Source: Alistipes sp. (GTDB lineage Bacteria > Bacteroidota > Bacteroidia > Bacteroidales > Rikenellaceae). Taken from it: a DNA stretch of 42,000 bases. The position numbers were made by a program, and so were the translations under genes. Positions 16,423 to 24,929 of the stretch are shown in pieces. The stretch lies in assembly GCA_017531305.1 (NCBI GenBank), contig JAFXLG010000072.1, forward strand, positions 1-42,000, in the 5' to 3' direction. The notes under the pieces are model-generated. The model was not told the origin of the DNA. It was given only the letters and a program-made list of their open reading frames with translations, and searched no databases. The number at the start of each line of letters is the position of its first letter. Position 1 is the stretch's first letter.

Positions 16423-17820
16423 ATGCAAACTAAGCAACATACACTCGCCTCGCAAATATCTTTTTCGGGCAAAGGACTCCATACGGGAGTGGTGGTAAAC
16501 ATGACAGTGAACCCTGCTCCAGAAAACAGCGGTATAGTATTCCGCCGCACTGATCTGGAGGGGATGCCTACAGTACCTGCTCTTTGTGAGTATGTCACAG
16601 ATACTTCGCGCGGCACTACCATCGAAAAGGGTGCCGCAAAAGTAAGTACCATTGAGCATATTATCTCGGCACTTTGGAGCATGGGTGTGGACAATGCATT
16701 GATTGATATCACAGGTCCTGAGACCCCTATCATGGATGGCTCGGCAAGAGAGTATGTAGCAGCAATCTCTGAGGTAGGAATCGTAGCACAGAAGGCTGAG
16801 AGAAAATATTTCGAGGTAACAGAGAAGCAGGTATATACTATCCCAGACAAGGGCGTGGCAATCATTATCTATCCAGACGATGAGTTTACGGTATCGGTAC
16901 ACGTGGATTACAACTCAAAGATCATCGGTAATCAGTACGCCACACTCGACATGTTCAACCAATATGCCACTGAGATCGCTCCATGTCGCACGTTTGTATT
17001 CCTGCATGAGTTGGAGCCACTGCTCAAGATGAATCTGATCAAGGGTGGAGATATTGATAATGCTATCGTAGTGGTAGAGAACCCTGTGACAGACGAGCAG
17101 TTGGAGCATCTGAAAAAGGTATTCAACAAGGAGGATATCAGAGTAACTGGCGGTTATTTGAACAATCTGGAGCTTAGAGCAAGCAACGAGTTGGCACGCC
17201 ATAAGTTGCTCGACTTGTTGGGAGATTTTGCATTGCTTGGTATGCGTATTAAGGGTCGTGTATGGGCATCACGTCCAGGACACTTTGCAAATACAGAGTT
17301 CATGAAGCAGATCGCAACTTCGATCCGCCGCAATGGCGAGAAGCCTGCTTTCAAATACAGCCCTAACAAGCCAGCATTGATGGATATCAACCGCATAAGA
17401 GAGCTTCTGCCTCACCGCTATCCTTTCTTGTTGGTTGACAAGGTTTTCCACATGGATGAGAACTCTATCGGAGCGATAAAGAACGTGACGGTAAACGAGC
17501 CGATGTTTACAGGTCACTTCCCTACCGAGCCTGTAATGCCTGGAGTATTGTTGGTCGAGGCGATGGCTCAGGCTGGAGGTATCTTTATCCTCAATGGCGT
17601 GGAGCACCCTGAGGAGTATTCTACTTATTTCCTCAAGATCGACAACGTACGCTTCAAGCGTAAGATAGTACCTGGCGACACCCTTCAATTGGAGGTTTAC
17701 CTCACCGAGCCTTTGCGCCGAGGTATAGCTTCGATGTTGGGTAAGGTATTTGTAGGTGGTCAACTTGCATGCGAGGCTACACTCATGGCACAGGTAGTGA
17801 GAAACAAGAAATCAGAATAA
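16423..17820 (+). CDS. lpxC-fabZ: Bifunctional UDP-3-O-acyl-N-acetylglucosamine deacetylase / 3-hydroxyacyl-ACP dehydratase
   Basis: A 465-residue fusion found in Bacteroidota. The LpxC half (residues 1 to about 305) catalyses the committed deacetylation step of lipid A synthesis; zinc ligands are visible as His79 (STIEHIISAL), His260 and Asp264 (RHKLLDLLGD), with the catalytic-pocket His287 (RPGHFANTEF). The FabZ half begins at Met320 (MDINRIRELLPHRYPF) and has catalytic His365 (GHFPTEPVMPG) and Glu379 (LLVEAMAQAGG) for dehydration of 3-hydroxyacyl-ACP. The two enzymes compete for the same acyl-ACP pool, so fusion fixes their ratio. lpxA follows after 14 bases, making a lipid A operon. Confidence 0.97.
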   Translation: MQTKQHTLASQISFSGKGLHTGVVVNMTVNPAPENSGIVFRRTDLEGMPTVPALCEYVTDTSRGTTIEKGAAKVSTIEHIISALWSMGVDNALIDITGPETPIMDGSAREYVAAISEVGIVAQKAERKYFEVTEKQVYTIPDKGVAIIIYPDDEFTVSVHVDYNSKIIGNQYATLDMFNQYATEIAPCRTFVFLHELEPLLKMNLIKGGDIDNAIVVVENPVTDEQLEHLKKVFNKEDIRVTGGYLNNLELRASNELARHKLLDLLGDFALLGMRIKGRVWASRPGHFANTEFMKQIATSIRRNGEKPAFKYSPNKPALMDINRIRELLPHRYPFLLVDKVFHMDENSIGAIKNVTVNEPMFTGHFPTEPVMPGVLLVEAMAQAGGIFILNGVEHPEEYSTYFLKIDNVRFKRKIVPGDTLQLEVYLTEPLRRGIASMLGKVFVGGQLACEATLMAQVVRNKKSE

Positions 17821-17834
17821 CAAGAAATAGAGAT

Positions 17835-18626
17835 ATGATTAGTAATTTGGCTTATGTTCATCCCGATGCAAAAATCGGAGAAAATGTAACAATCGAACCA
17901 TTTGCTTACATCGCAGCAGATGTGGTCATTGGTGACGGATGCTGGATCGGTCCACACGCCGTAATCCACGATGGCGCACGAATCGGTAAGGGTTGTAAGA
18001 TTCACCCTTATGCTTCGATTGCTTGCACACCTCAGGATCTGAAGTTCCGTGGCGAGGTATCAACCGCCCAGATCGGAGATAATTGCGAGATCAGAGAGTG
18101 TGTGACAATCAGTCGCGGTACTGCTTCGACAGGTACAACCATCATCGGTTCGAACAATCTTGTAATGGCTTACGCACACGTAGGACACGACTGCGTAGTA
18201 GGCAACAACTGTGTGATAGTCAACGGAGTATCGCTCGCAGGCGAGGTACACGTAGGTGATTGGGTTGTAATCGGAGGTCACACCGCAGTACACCAGTGGA
18301 CTCACATCGGTGACCATGCGATGATCCAAGGCATGACAGGTGTAACGAAGGATGTTCCTCCATACGTTACGCTCTCAAACGAAGGTCACTATGCTGGCAT
18401 CAACAAGGTGGGTCTTTCGCGCCGAGGCTTCAGCCATGAGCAGATTATGGCGATCCACGATGTGTGCCGAATCCTCTTCCAGAGCGAATTGAACTACATA
18501 AACGCTTGCGACAAGGCAGAAGCAGAGCTTCCTGCATCGCCAGAGCGTGACTACTTGCTCAACTTTGTCCGTTCATCACAGCGTGGCTGCATCAAGCCAT
18601 ATCAGAAAAAGGCAAAGGCAGAATAA
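17835..18626 (+). CDS. lpxA: UDP-N-acetylglucosamine O-acyltransferase (LpxA)
   Basis: A 263-residue cytoplasmic acyltransferase for the first step of lipid A synthesis. The N-terminal two-thirds is a left-handed beta-helix of hexapeptide repeats (YVHPDAKIGENVTIEP and onward). The catalytic His is His118 in HVGHDCVVGNNCVI, and VIGGHTAVHQWTHIGDH forms the later coils; the C-terminal helical region ends with RSSQRGCIKPYQ. I chose the ATG at 17835, after the lpxC-fabZ stop, because the protein then starts with the family's ISNLAYVHPDA. It is coupled to lpxC-fabZ. Confidence 0.96.
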   Translation: MISNLAYVHPDAKIGENVTIEPFAYIAADVVIGDGCWIGPHAVIHDGARIGKGCKIHPYASIACTPQDLKFRGEVSTAQIGDNCEIRECVTISRGTASTGTTIIGSNNLVMAYAHVGHDCVVGNNCVIVNGVSLAGEVHVGDWVVIGGHTAVHQWTHIGDHAMIQGMTGVTKDVPPYVTLSNEGHYAGINKVGLSRRGFSHEQIMAIHDVCRILFQSELNYINACDKAEAELPASPERDYLLNFVRSSQRGCIKPYQKKAKAE

Positions 18627-18767
18627 AACAATAAGGCAGGGGGCAGGATATAGGAAGCGAGAGGATAGATGAGGTAGGATAGAGAGAGTGTGTGACAGAA
18701 TAAAGAGACAGGATAAAACAACAAGGCAGGATAGATGAGAAAAAATTAGCGATTTTATATATAAATA
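18627..18767 (+). repeat. Purine-rich intergenic stretch with direct repeats
   Basis: A strongly A/G-biased plus strand with imperfect direct repeats. ATAAAACAATAAGGCAGG (18623-18640) recurs as ATAAAACAACAAGGCAGG (18713-18730), 17 of 18 bases, 90 bases apart. AGGATAGATGAG occurs at 18662-18673 and again at 18728-18739. No ORF or terminator is evident. The first repeat overlaps the lpxA stop codon, so the block looks like a local duplication or slippage product. Confidence 0.6.
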
Positions 18768-18798
18768 TTTGTATTATAGTTTTTTTTCACTATTTTTG
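18768..18798 (+). promoter_or_regulatory. Promoter of the rimP-nusA-infB operon
   Basis: TTTG (18768-18771), 19-base spacer, TATTTTTG (18791-18798): both elements of the Bacteroidales promoter at the expected spacing. Transcription should start near 18805. Confidence 0.75.
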
Positions 18799-18815
18799 CA
18801 ACGTGAATAAGAGAG

Positions 18816-18843
18816 AAGGGGACGAGAGCGTCCCCTTATTTTG
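18816..18843 (+). terminator. Terminator-like hairpin in the rimP-nusA-infB leader
   Basis: Perfect 9-bp stem AAGGGGACG (18816-18824) with CGTCCCCTT (18829-18837), an AGAG loop, then ATTTTGT. It lies about 10 bases after the predicted start of transcription and 37 bases before the rimP ATG. It may end lpxA transcripts, stabilise the mRNA 5' end, or act in attenuation. Confidence 0.65.
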
Positions 18844-18873
18844 TATCTTACAGAGAAAATTAACTATTCAAAT

Positions 18874-19341
18874 ATGATAGATTGCGAGAAGATATTGGAG
18901 ATTGCCCAGAGAGAACTCTCTGGCACAGATATGTTTACGGTGAGTTGCAAATGCTCGCCAATGAATGAGGTGGAGCTTCTGATCGACAGCGACACTCACG
19001 TAACAATTGAACGTTGCGCAGAGCTGAGTCGCAAAATTGAGGCTGAGTTTGACCGCGAAGTGGAGGACTTTTCACTGACGGTAGCTTCAGCTGGCATCGG
19101 CTCAGAGCTGAAAAACATACGCCAATATCGTAAGCTCATAGGCTCTTCGGTGGAGGTGTTGCTTCTCTCGGGTATAAAGATCTTGGCGAAACTGGATGAG
19201 GTTACCGAGGAGGGAATCACAATCTCTTATGAGGAGAAGCAGGCAGTCGAGGGTAAGAAGCGCAAGGTGCTGGTAAATGTGGTGCGCAGCTACCGATTCG
19301 ATGAGATAAAGTACACCAAAGAGTATCTCGATTTTAAATAA
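18874..19341 (+). CDS. rimP: Ribosome maturation factor RimP
   Basis: A 155-residue protein needed for maturation of the 30S subunit. The N-terminal alpha/beta domain contains VELLIDSDTHVTIERCAELSRKIE and VEDFSLTVASAGIGSELKN, the latter matching the EVSSPG-like signature region of RimP. The C-terminal SH3-like domain contains SSVEVLLLSGIKILAKLDEV. The ATG at 18874 is preferred over an upstream TTG because it starts at MIDCEKILEIAQREL, where the first helix of the family begins. It is first in the conserved rimP-nusA-infB operon. Confidence 0.92.
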   Translation: MIDCEKILEIAQRELSGTDMFTVSCKCSPMNEVELLIDSDTHVTIERCAELSRKIEAEFDREVEDFSLTVASAGIGSELKNIRQYRKLIGSSVEVLLLSGIKILAKLDEVTEEGITISYEEKQAVEGKKRKVLVNVVRSYRFDEIKYTKEYLDFK

Positions 19342-19375
19342 AAGTGTAAATAACAAACAAAAAAATATATACAAA

Positions 19376-20608
19376 ATGGAAAACTTAAACTTGATCAGCA
19401 ACTTTGCCGAGTTCAAAGAGCTGAAAAACATCGACAAGGCGACAATGATCGGCGTGTTGGAGGATGTATTCCGCCACGCGTTGCAGAAGCAGTTCGAGAG
19501 CGATGAAAACTTCGATGTGATCATCAACCCTGAGAAGGGAGACTTGGAGATCTGGCGCAACCGCGAGGTTGTAGAGGATGGTGCAGTGGAGAATCCTAAC
19601 ACGCAGATCGCAGTATCTGAGGTAAAGGAGATCGATTCTACTTATGAGGTAGGTGATGAGTATTCGGATCAGATCAGCATGAATCAGTTTGGTCGCCGCG
19701 CGGTACTCTCGCTCCGTCAGAATTTGGCTTCACGACTTTTGGATTTGGAGAAGGCTAACATCTACGAGAAGTATTCGGAGAAGGTTGGCGAGATCATCAC
19801 AGGTGAGGTTTATCAGGTGTGGAAGCGCGAGGTATTGTTAATGGATGACGAGAACAACGAGTTGATCCTGCCTAAGAGCGAGCAGATTCCTAACGACTTC
19901 TACCGCAAGGGTGACACCATCAAGGCTATCGTAAAGAGCGTAGAGATGAACAACAACCAGCCACGCATCATCCTTTCGCGTACGGCTAATCAGTTCTTGG
20001 AGCGTCTTTTCGAGCAGGAGGTACCTGAGATCTTCGATGGCTTGATCACAATCAAGAACATCGTACGAATCCCTGGCGAGAGAGCTAAGGTTGCAGTAGA
20101 GTCTTATGATGATCGAATTGATCCAGTAGGAGCTTGCGTGGGTATGAAGGGTTCACGTATCTACTCTATCGTAAAGGAGTTGAGAAATGAGAATATTGAC
20201 GTGGTGAACTATACTACAAACGCTCAGCTCATGATTCAACGTTCACTCAACCCAGCAAAAATTTCGACAATCACTATCGATGAGGAGCGCAAGACAGCAG
20301 CCGTATATCTGAAGCCAGATCAGGTTTCACTCGCAATCGGTAAGGGTGGTTTGAATATCCGTCTTTCGAAGATGTTGACAGGTTACGACATCGATGTATA
20401 TCGTGAGATCGAGGAGGAGGATGTTGCACTCACAGAGTTTGCAGACGAGATCGAGCCATGGATCATCGAGGCTTTGAAGAACGCAGGTTGCGACACAGCT
20501 AAGAGCGTATTGGAGCTTCCAATAGAGGATATCGCATCACGCGCAGATTTGGAGATCGAGCAGGCCGAGAAGGTTGTTGAGATCCTCAAGGCAGAGTTCA
20601 AAGAGTAA
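19376..20608 (+). CDS. nusA: Transcription termination/antitermination factor NusA
   Basis: A 410-residue RNA-polymerase-binding factor controlling pausing, termination and antitermination. Order: N-terminal polymerase-binding domain (residues 1 to about 125), S1 domain (about 135-200, GEIITGEVYQVWKREVLLM), then KH1/KH2 (about 205-345) with DPVGACVGMKGSRIYSIVKEL and SLAIGKGGLNIRLS as GxxG motifs. A short helix-hairpin-helix tail (SVLELPIEDIASRADLE) ends the protein. It lacks the long acidic repeats of the E. coli protein, as is usual in this phylum. It is second in the rimP operon. Confidence 0.97.
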   Translation: MENLNLISNFAEFKELKNIDKATMIGVLEDVFRHALQKQFESDENFDVIINPEKGDLEIWRNREVVEDGAVENPNTQIAVSEVKEIDSTYEVGDEYSDQISMNQFGRRAVLSLRQNLASRLLDLEKANIYEKYSEKVGEIITGEVYQVWKREVLLMDDENNELILPKSEQIPNDFYRKGDTIKAIVKSVEMNNNQPRIILSRTANQFLERLFEQEVPEIFDGLITIKNIVRIPGERAKVAVESYDDRIDPVGACVGMKGSRIYSIVKELRNENIDVVNYTTNAQLMIQRSLNPAKISTITIDEERKTAAVYLKPDQVSLAIGKGGLNIRLSKMLTGYDIDVYREIEEEDVALTEFADEIEPWIIEALKNAGCDTAKSVLELPIEDIASRADLEIEQAEKVVEILKAEFKE

Positions 20609-20638
20609 GTTTAACCATTTTTCAGAAAGGATTTTTAG

Positions 20639-23356
20639 ATGAGTAATAGAAAAGTAAGACTCATTCAGGTAGCCAAGGAGTTTAAGGTTGGTCTTAGCTC
20701 CATCACCGACTTCTTACTCAAGAAGGGCGTGAGCGATGTATCTCCAAATTCACAGGTAAATGACGAGGTATATGCTATGCTGGAGAAGGAGTTTGGTGGT
20801 AACAAAGGCATCACCGGCAATGAGAGAGACAGCGTGAGAGAGCGTATCTCACTAAATAAGCAAGCAACGGTAACTCTTGATCAGAACAAGACTAATCAGC
20901 CTCAGAAAGAGGATGACGAGGTGGTGATCGTAAAGAGCAACGTGATAAATGTAAAGGATGAGATCCAGAAGCCTAAGTTTTTGGGAAAGATTGATCTTGA
21001 GCCTAAAAAACCAGAGCCTAAACCAGAGGTTAAACCTGAGCCAACGCCAGAGCCTACGGTTGCCGAGCAGCCAAAGACTGAGCCTAAGCCAGAGCCTAAG
21101 CCAGAGCCAAAGGTGGAGCCTAAAGTAGAGGAGACTGTTCAGGAGCAGAAGAAGGATTCTGTATTCCGTCCTAACCAGACTCAGTTGGCTGGACCTCAGA
21201 TCCTCGGTACGATGGATGTATCGGGCATGGTTCCTGGTGGCAAGCACAAGCGCAAGCGTCTGGACAAAGAGAAGGTTGACGTTAACAAGCAGGGCAAGGA
21301 GGGGAAGAAACAGGAGAAGCAGAACCACGGTCAGCAGAATCAGAAGAATAACGGTCAACAGAAGAACAACGGCAACAATAATCAGCCAAAGGCTGGAGAG
21401 CCACGCCGTAATAAGAAAGACAAGAAGCACCAGCCAAAACCAATCGTTCGTCCTGAGGTGAGCGATGAGGAGGTTTCAAAGCAGGTAAAGGACACCCTTG
21501 CTCGCTTGACTGCAAAGGGTGCAAAGAATAAGGGCGCAAAGTATCGTAAAGAGAAGCGAGAGGAGATCCGAGAGAAGATGTCGGAGGAGATGGAGCTCGC
21601 TGAAATGGAGCGTTCAGTATTGAAGGTAACAGAGTTCGTTACGGTGAGCGAGTTGGCTACAATGATGAATGTATCGCCAATGGAGGTTATCTCGGCTTGT
21701 ATGAACTTGGGTTTGATGGTATCTATCAACCAGCGTCTGGATGCCGAGGCTTTGGTCGTTGTGGCTGAGGAGTTCGGCTTCAAAACAGAGTTCGTAACGG
21801 TAGATGTTGCCGAGGCAATCGAAGAGGAGTCAGACAAGGATGAGGATTTGGTACCACGTCCACCTATCGTAACAGTTATGGGTCACGTTGACCACGGTAA
21901 GACTTCGCTCTTGGATAACATCCGTAAGACAAACGTAATCGAGGGCGAGGCTGGAGGTATCACTCAGCACATCGGTGCATACTCGGTAAACTACAACGGT
22001 CAGAAGGTAACATTCCTCGATACTCCAGGTCACGAGGCATTTACAGCCATGCGTGCCCGTGGTGCGAAGATTACCGATGTGGCTATCATCATCGTGTCGG
22101 CAGACGACAGCGTCATGCCACAGACTGTGGAGGCGATCAACCACGCTCAGGCTGCGGGTGTACCTATGGTATTTGCCATCAACAAGATTGATAAGCCTGC
22201 GGCAAACCCAGAGCATATCAAGGAGCAGTTGGCTCAGATGAACTACCTCGTTGAGGAGTGGGGAGGAAAGTACCAGAGTCAGGATATTTCGGCTAAGAAG
22301 GGTATGAACCTCGACAAATTGCTTGAGAAGGTATTGCTGGAGGCTGAGATGCTCGACTTGAAGGCTAATCCAAACAAGAAGGCTCAGGGTAGCGTGATCG
22401 AGTCAACGCTGGACAAGGGTCGTGGTTATGTAGCTACAATCATGGTACAGAGCGGAACATTGCGTATCGGTGATGTATTGCTTTCGGGCACATACACAGG
22501 TCGTGTAAAGGCAATGTTTGATGAGAACGGTAAGAAGGTTTTGGAGGCTGGGCCTTCAACTCCTGTGCAGGTATTGGGTCTGAATGGTGCGCCACAGGCG
22601 GGAGATAGCTTCAACGTAATGGATGATGATCGCTCGGCTCGTGAGATTGCCAACAAGCGTGAGCAGTTGCAGCGTATGCAGGGTATCATGACTCAGAAGC
22701 ACATCACGCTCGATGAGATTGGTCGCCGTATCGCTATCGGATCGTTCAAGGAGCTTAACATCATCGTTAAGGGTGACGTGGATGGCTCGGTAGAGGCGAT
22801 GTCGGGCTCTCTGATCAAGCTTTCGAAGGAGTCGGTGCAGGTGAATGTAATCCACGCTGCCGTAGGTCAGATTTCGGAGTCGGATGTATTGCTCGCAACA
22901 GCATCTAACGCCATCATCGTAGGTTTCCAGGTACGTCCTTCGGCTGCAGCACGTAAGACTGCCGAGAAGGAGGAGATTGAGATCCGTTTGTACTCTATCA
23001 TCTATGATGCGGTGAACGATATCAAGGATGCGATCGAGGGTATGTTGGAGCCTGTGATGAAGGAGGTTATCTGCTGTACAATCGAGGTTATGGAGACATT
23101 CAAAATCTCGAAGGTGGGTACTATCGCCGGAGGTATCGTGCGCGAGGGTAAGTTGCAGCGCAACACCGCGATCCGCGTAATCCGTGACGGTATTGTAATC
23201 TACACAGGTAAGCTCGGATCGTTGAAGCGATTCAAGGATGATGTGAAGGAGGTAGTCGTAGGACAGGATTGCGGTCTGAACATCGAGTCATTCAACGACA
23301 TCAAGGTCGGTGATATCATCGAGGGTTACGAGCAGGTAGAGGTTAAACGTAAGTAA
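20639..23356 (+). CDS. infB: Translation initiation factor IF-2
   Basis: A 905-residue GTPase that delivers initiator tRNA to the 30S subunit. The N-terminus carries an IF2_N helix module ([22 protein letters not shown]). A long low-complexity linker follows, with Pro-Glu-Lys repeats around residues 120-170 and a Lys/Asn/Gln-rich part to about 280, then a second IF2_N module. The G domain starts with G1 GHVDHGKT (residues 415-422), G3 DTPGHEAF and G4 NKID, and is followed by domains II-IV ending [15 protein letters not shown]. The linker is long but within the range for Bacteroidota. It is third in the rimP-nusA operon, 30 bases after nusA. Confidence 0.97.
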   Translation: MSNRKVRLIQVAKEFKVGLSSITDFLLKKGVSDVSPNSQVNDEVYAMLEKEFGGNKGITGNERDSVRERISLNKQATVTLDQNKTNQPQKEDDEVVIVKSNVINVKDEIQKPKFLGKIDLEPKKPEPKPEVKPEPTPEPTVAEQPKTEPKPEPKPEPKVEPKVEETVQEQKKDSVFRPNQTQLAGPQILGTMDVSGMVPGGKHKRKRLDKEKVDVNKQGKEGKKQEKQNHGQQNQKNNGQQKNNGNNNQPKAGEPRRNKKDKKHQPKPIVRPEVSDEEVSKQVKDTLARLTAKGAKNKGAKYRKEKREEIREKMSEEMELAEMERSVLKVTEFVTVSELATMMNVSPMEVISACMNLGLMVSINQRLDAEALVVVAEEFGFKTEFVTVDVAEAIEEESDKDEDLVPRPPIVTVMGHVDHGKTSLLDNIRKTNVIEGEAGGITQHIGAYSVNYNGQKVTFLDTPGHEAFTAMRARGAKITDVAIIIVSADDSVMPQTVEAINHAQAAGVPMVFAINKIDKPAANPEHIKEQLAQMNYLVEEWGGKYQSQDISAKKGMNLDKLLEKVLLEAEMLDLKANPNKKAQGSVIESTLDKGRGYVATIMVQSGTLRIGDVLLSGTYTGRVKAMFDENGKKVLEAGPSTPVQVLGLNGAPQAGDSFNVMDDDRSAREIANKREQLQRMQGIMTQKHITLDEIGRRIAIGSFKELNIIVKGDVDGSVEAMSGSLIKLSKESVQVNVIHAAVGQISESDVLLATASNAIIVGFQVRPSAAARKTAEKEEIEIRLYSIIYDAVNDIKDAIEGMLEPVMKEVICCTIEVMETFKISKVGTIAGGIVREGKLQRNTAIRVIRDGIVIYTGKLGSLKRFKDDVKEVVVGQDCGLNIESFNDIKVGDIIEGYEQVEVKRK

Positions 23357-23396
23357 TAGATACATCAAAATACAATAAACTACAAACACAAAAACA

Positions 23397-24713
23397 ATGA
23401 CACAGATCAAGTTCACAACAGCTCAAGAGGCTGTAAAGGTGATTAAGTCGGGTGATCACATTCACCTTAGTTCAGTAGCATCGGCACCACAGTGTCTGAT
23501 CAAGGCTATGTGCGAGAGAGGTCGTGCGGGAGAGTTGAAGGATGTTCATATCCACCACCTCCACACAGAGGGTCCAGCTCCATACTCTGAGCCAGAGTTC
23601 GAGGGCGTATTCCAGCTCGATTCATTCTTCGTGGGTGGTAACGTGCGTAAGACTACACAGGCAGGTTACGCTGATTACATCCCTGTATTCTTGAGCGAGA
23701 CTCAGCGTTTGTATCGTTGCGGTGCAGTTCCATGTAACGTAGCTATGATTCAGGTTTCACGTCCTGACAAGCACGGTTTCGTATCACTCGGAACATCGGT
23801 AGATGCTACTTTGGCAGCCGTTGAGTGTGCTGACACAGTAATCGCAGTAGTGAACAAGTATGTTCCTCGTGCATTTGGTGATGCTATGATCCCAATATCG
23901 AAGATTGACCTCTTTGTGGAGGATGATCAGCCATTGGAGGAGGCACACTTCACAGAGCCTAACGAGGTTGAGGTTGCTATCGGTAAGCACTGTGCTGCAC
24001 TCATCGAGGATGGTGCTACATTGCAGATGGGTATCGGTGCTATTCCTAACGCTGTATTGGCTCAGTTGGGTGGTCACAAGAACTTGGGTATCCACACTGA
24101 GATGTTTGCTGACGGAGTGTTGCCATTGGTACGCGCAGGCGTTATCAACGGCGAGGCTAAGAACATCGACAAGGGTAAGATGGTATCTACATTCTTGATG
24201 GGTTCTAACGATGTATATAACTTCATTGATGACAACCCAGCAGTATTGATGAAGGACGTAGGTTACACCAACGACCCATACATCATCGCTAAGAACGACA
24301 AGGTAACAGCCATTAACTCTGCTTTGCAGGTTGACCTCACAGGTCAGGTATGTGCTGACTCACTTGGTCGTAAGTTCTACTCAGGTGTAGGTGGTCAGGT
24401 TGACTTCGTATATGGTGCTTCACTCTCTAAGGGTGGTAAGGCTATCATCGCTATGCCTTCAATCACAAACAAGGGGGTATCGAAGATTTGCGACACATTG
24501 CTCCCTGGCGCAGGTGTTGTAACTACTCGTAACCACATGCACTGGTTTATAACTGAGAACGGAGCCGTTGATCTCTATGGTAAGAGCTTGCAGGAGCGCG
24601 CTCGTCTGTTGATCTCGGTAGCTCACCCATCAGCTCAGGAGGAGTTGGATCGTGCTGCATTTGAGCGTTACGGTTCACACCACCACTACATCAAGTCTTA
24701 CATGGGTAAGTAA
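23397..24713 (+). CDS. Acetyl-CoA hydrolase/CoA-transferase family protein
   Basis: A 438-residue family-I CoA-transferase-like enzyme. The N-terminal half contains SGDHIHLSSVASAPQCLI. The core shows QMGIGAIPNAVLAQL and GIHTEMFADGV with catalytic Glu235, which forms the acyl-glutamyl/CoA thioester intermediate. The C-terminal half has VGGQVDFVYGASLSKGGKAIIAMPS, the CoA-binding GGxxDF motif. The closest groups are 4-hydroxybutyrate/butyryl-CoA:acetate CoA-transferases and succinyl-CoA:acetate transferases; the acyl substrate cannot be assigned by eye. It follows infB by 40 bases, with a strong terminator after it. It likely serves acetate/succinate fermentation. Confidence 0.88.
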   Translation: MTQIKFTTAQEAVKVIKSGDHIHLSSVASAPQCLIKAMCERGRAGELKDVHIHHLHTEGPAPYSEPEFEGVFQLDSFFVGGNVRKTTQAGYADYIPVFLSETQRLYRCGAVPCNVAMIQVSRPDKHGFVSLGTSVDATLAAVECADTVIAVVNKYVPRAFGDAMIPISKIDLFVEDDQPLEEAHFTEPNEVEVAIGKHCAALIEDGATLQMGIGAIPNAVLAQLGGHKNLGIHTEMFADGVLPLVRAGVINGEAKNIDKGKMVSTFLMGSNDVYNFIDDNPAVLMKDVGYTNDPYIIAKNDKVTAINSALQVDLTGQVCADSLGRKFYSGVGGQVDFVYGASLSKGGKAIIAMPSITNKGVSKICDTLLPGAGVVTTRNHMHWFITENGAVDLYGKSLQERARLLISVAHPSAQEELDRAAFERYGSHHHYIKSYMGK

Positions 24714-24747
24714 TCTTTTAGTGGCGCAAGATGCCGCTAATAAATAG

Positions 24748-24788
24748 AAATCGGATAGCTTCTCGCTGGAGGCTATCCGATTTTGTTT
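24748..24788 (+). terminator. Terminator after the CoA-transferase gene
   Basis: Perfect 12-bp stem (24748-24759 with 24772-24783) with GGATAGC/GCTATCC core, a 12-base loop, then T-rich sequence. Confidence 0.92.
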
Positions 24789-24827
24789 AGAGTCTTGATT
24801 TGTAAAATTTGCGTATTGATTTAAGTA

Positions 24828-24857
24828 AAAATTAAGGCATGCGTAAGCCTTAATTTT
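24828..24857. repeat. Perfect 11-bp inverted repeat between convergent genes
   Basis: AAAATTAAGGC (24828-24838) and GCCTTAATTTT (24847-24857) around an 8-base loop. A and T ends on both sides make it a possible bidirectional terminator. Confidence 0.6.
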
Positions 24858-24869
24858 GAATTTTGAATT

Positions 24870-24908
24870 AAAAAGAAAGTCGCAACCCCTAAAAAGGGAT
24901 TGCGACTT
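24870..24908 (-). terminator. Terminator of the beta-galactosidase gene
   Basis: On the minus strand a 14-bp stem (24895-24908 with 24877-24890, one mismatch) with AAGTCGCAA at its base, followed by TCTTTTT. Confidence 0.9.
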
Positions 24909-24929
24909 ATTTATTACGGTAGAGCTACC

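Noticed and set aside
18623-18740. Repeats after lpxA considered as a CRISPR array
   Set aside because: Only two copies of an 18-base unit, no palindromic repeat, no regular spacers and no cas genes.
18841-18873. TTG start giving RimP 11 extra residues
   Set aside because: The added residues precede the first conserved helix and TTG starts are rare here; ATG at 18874 fits better.
20852-21430. A 192-codon Leu-rich frame antisense to infB, resembling a membrane protein
   Set aside because: The Leu runs are the complement of the Lys/Glu/Asn codons in the IF-2 linker; no start signal or homology is seen.
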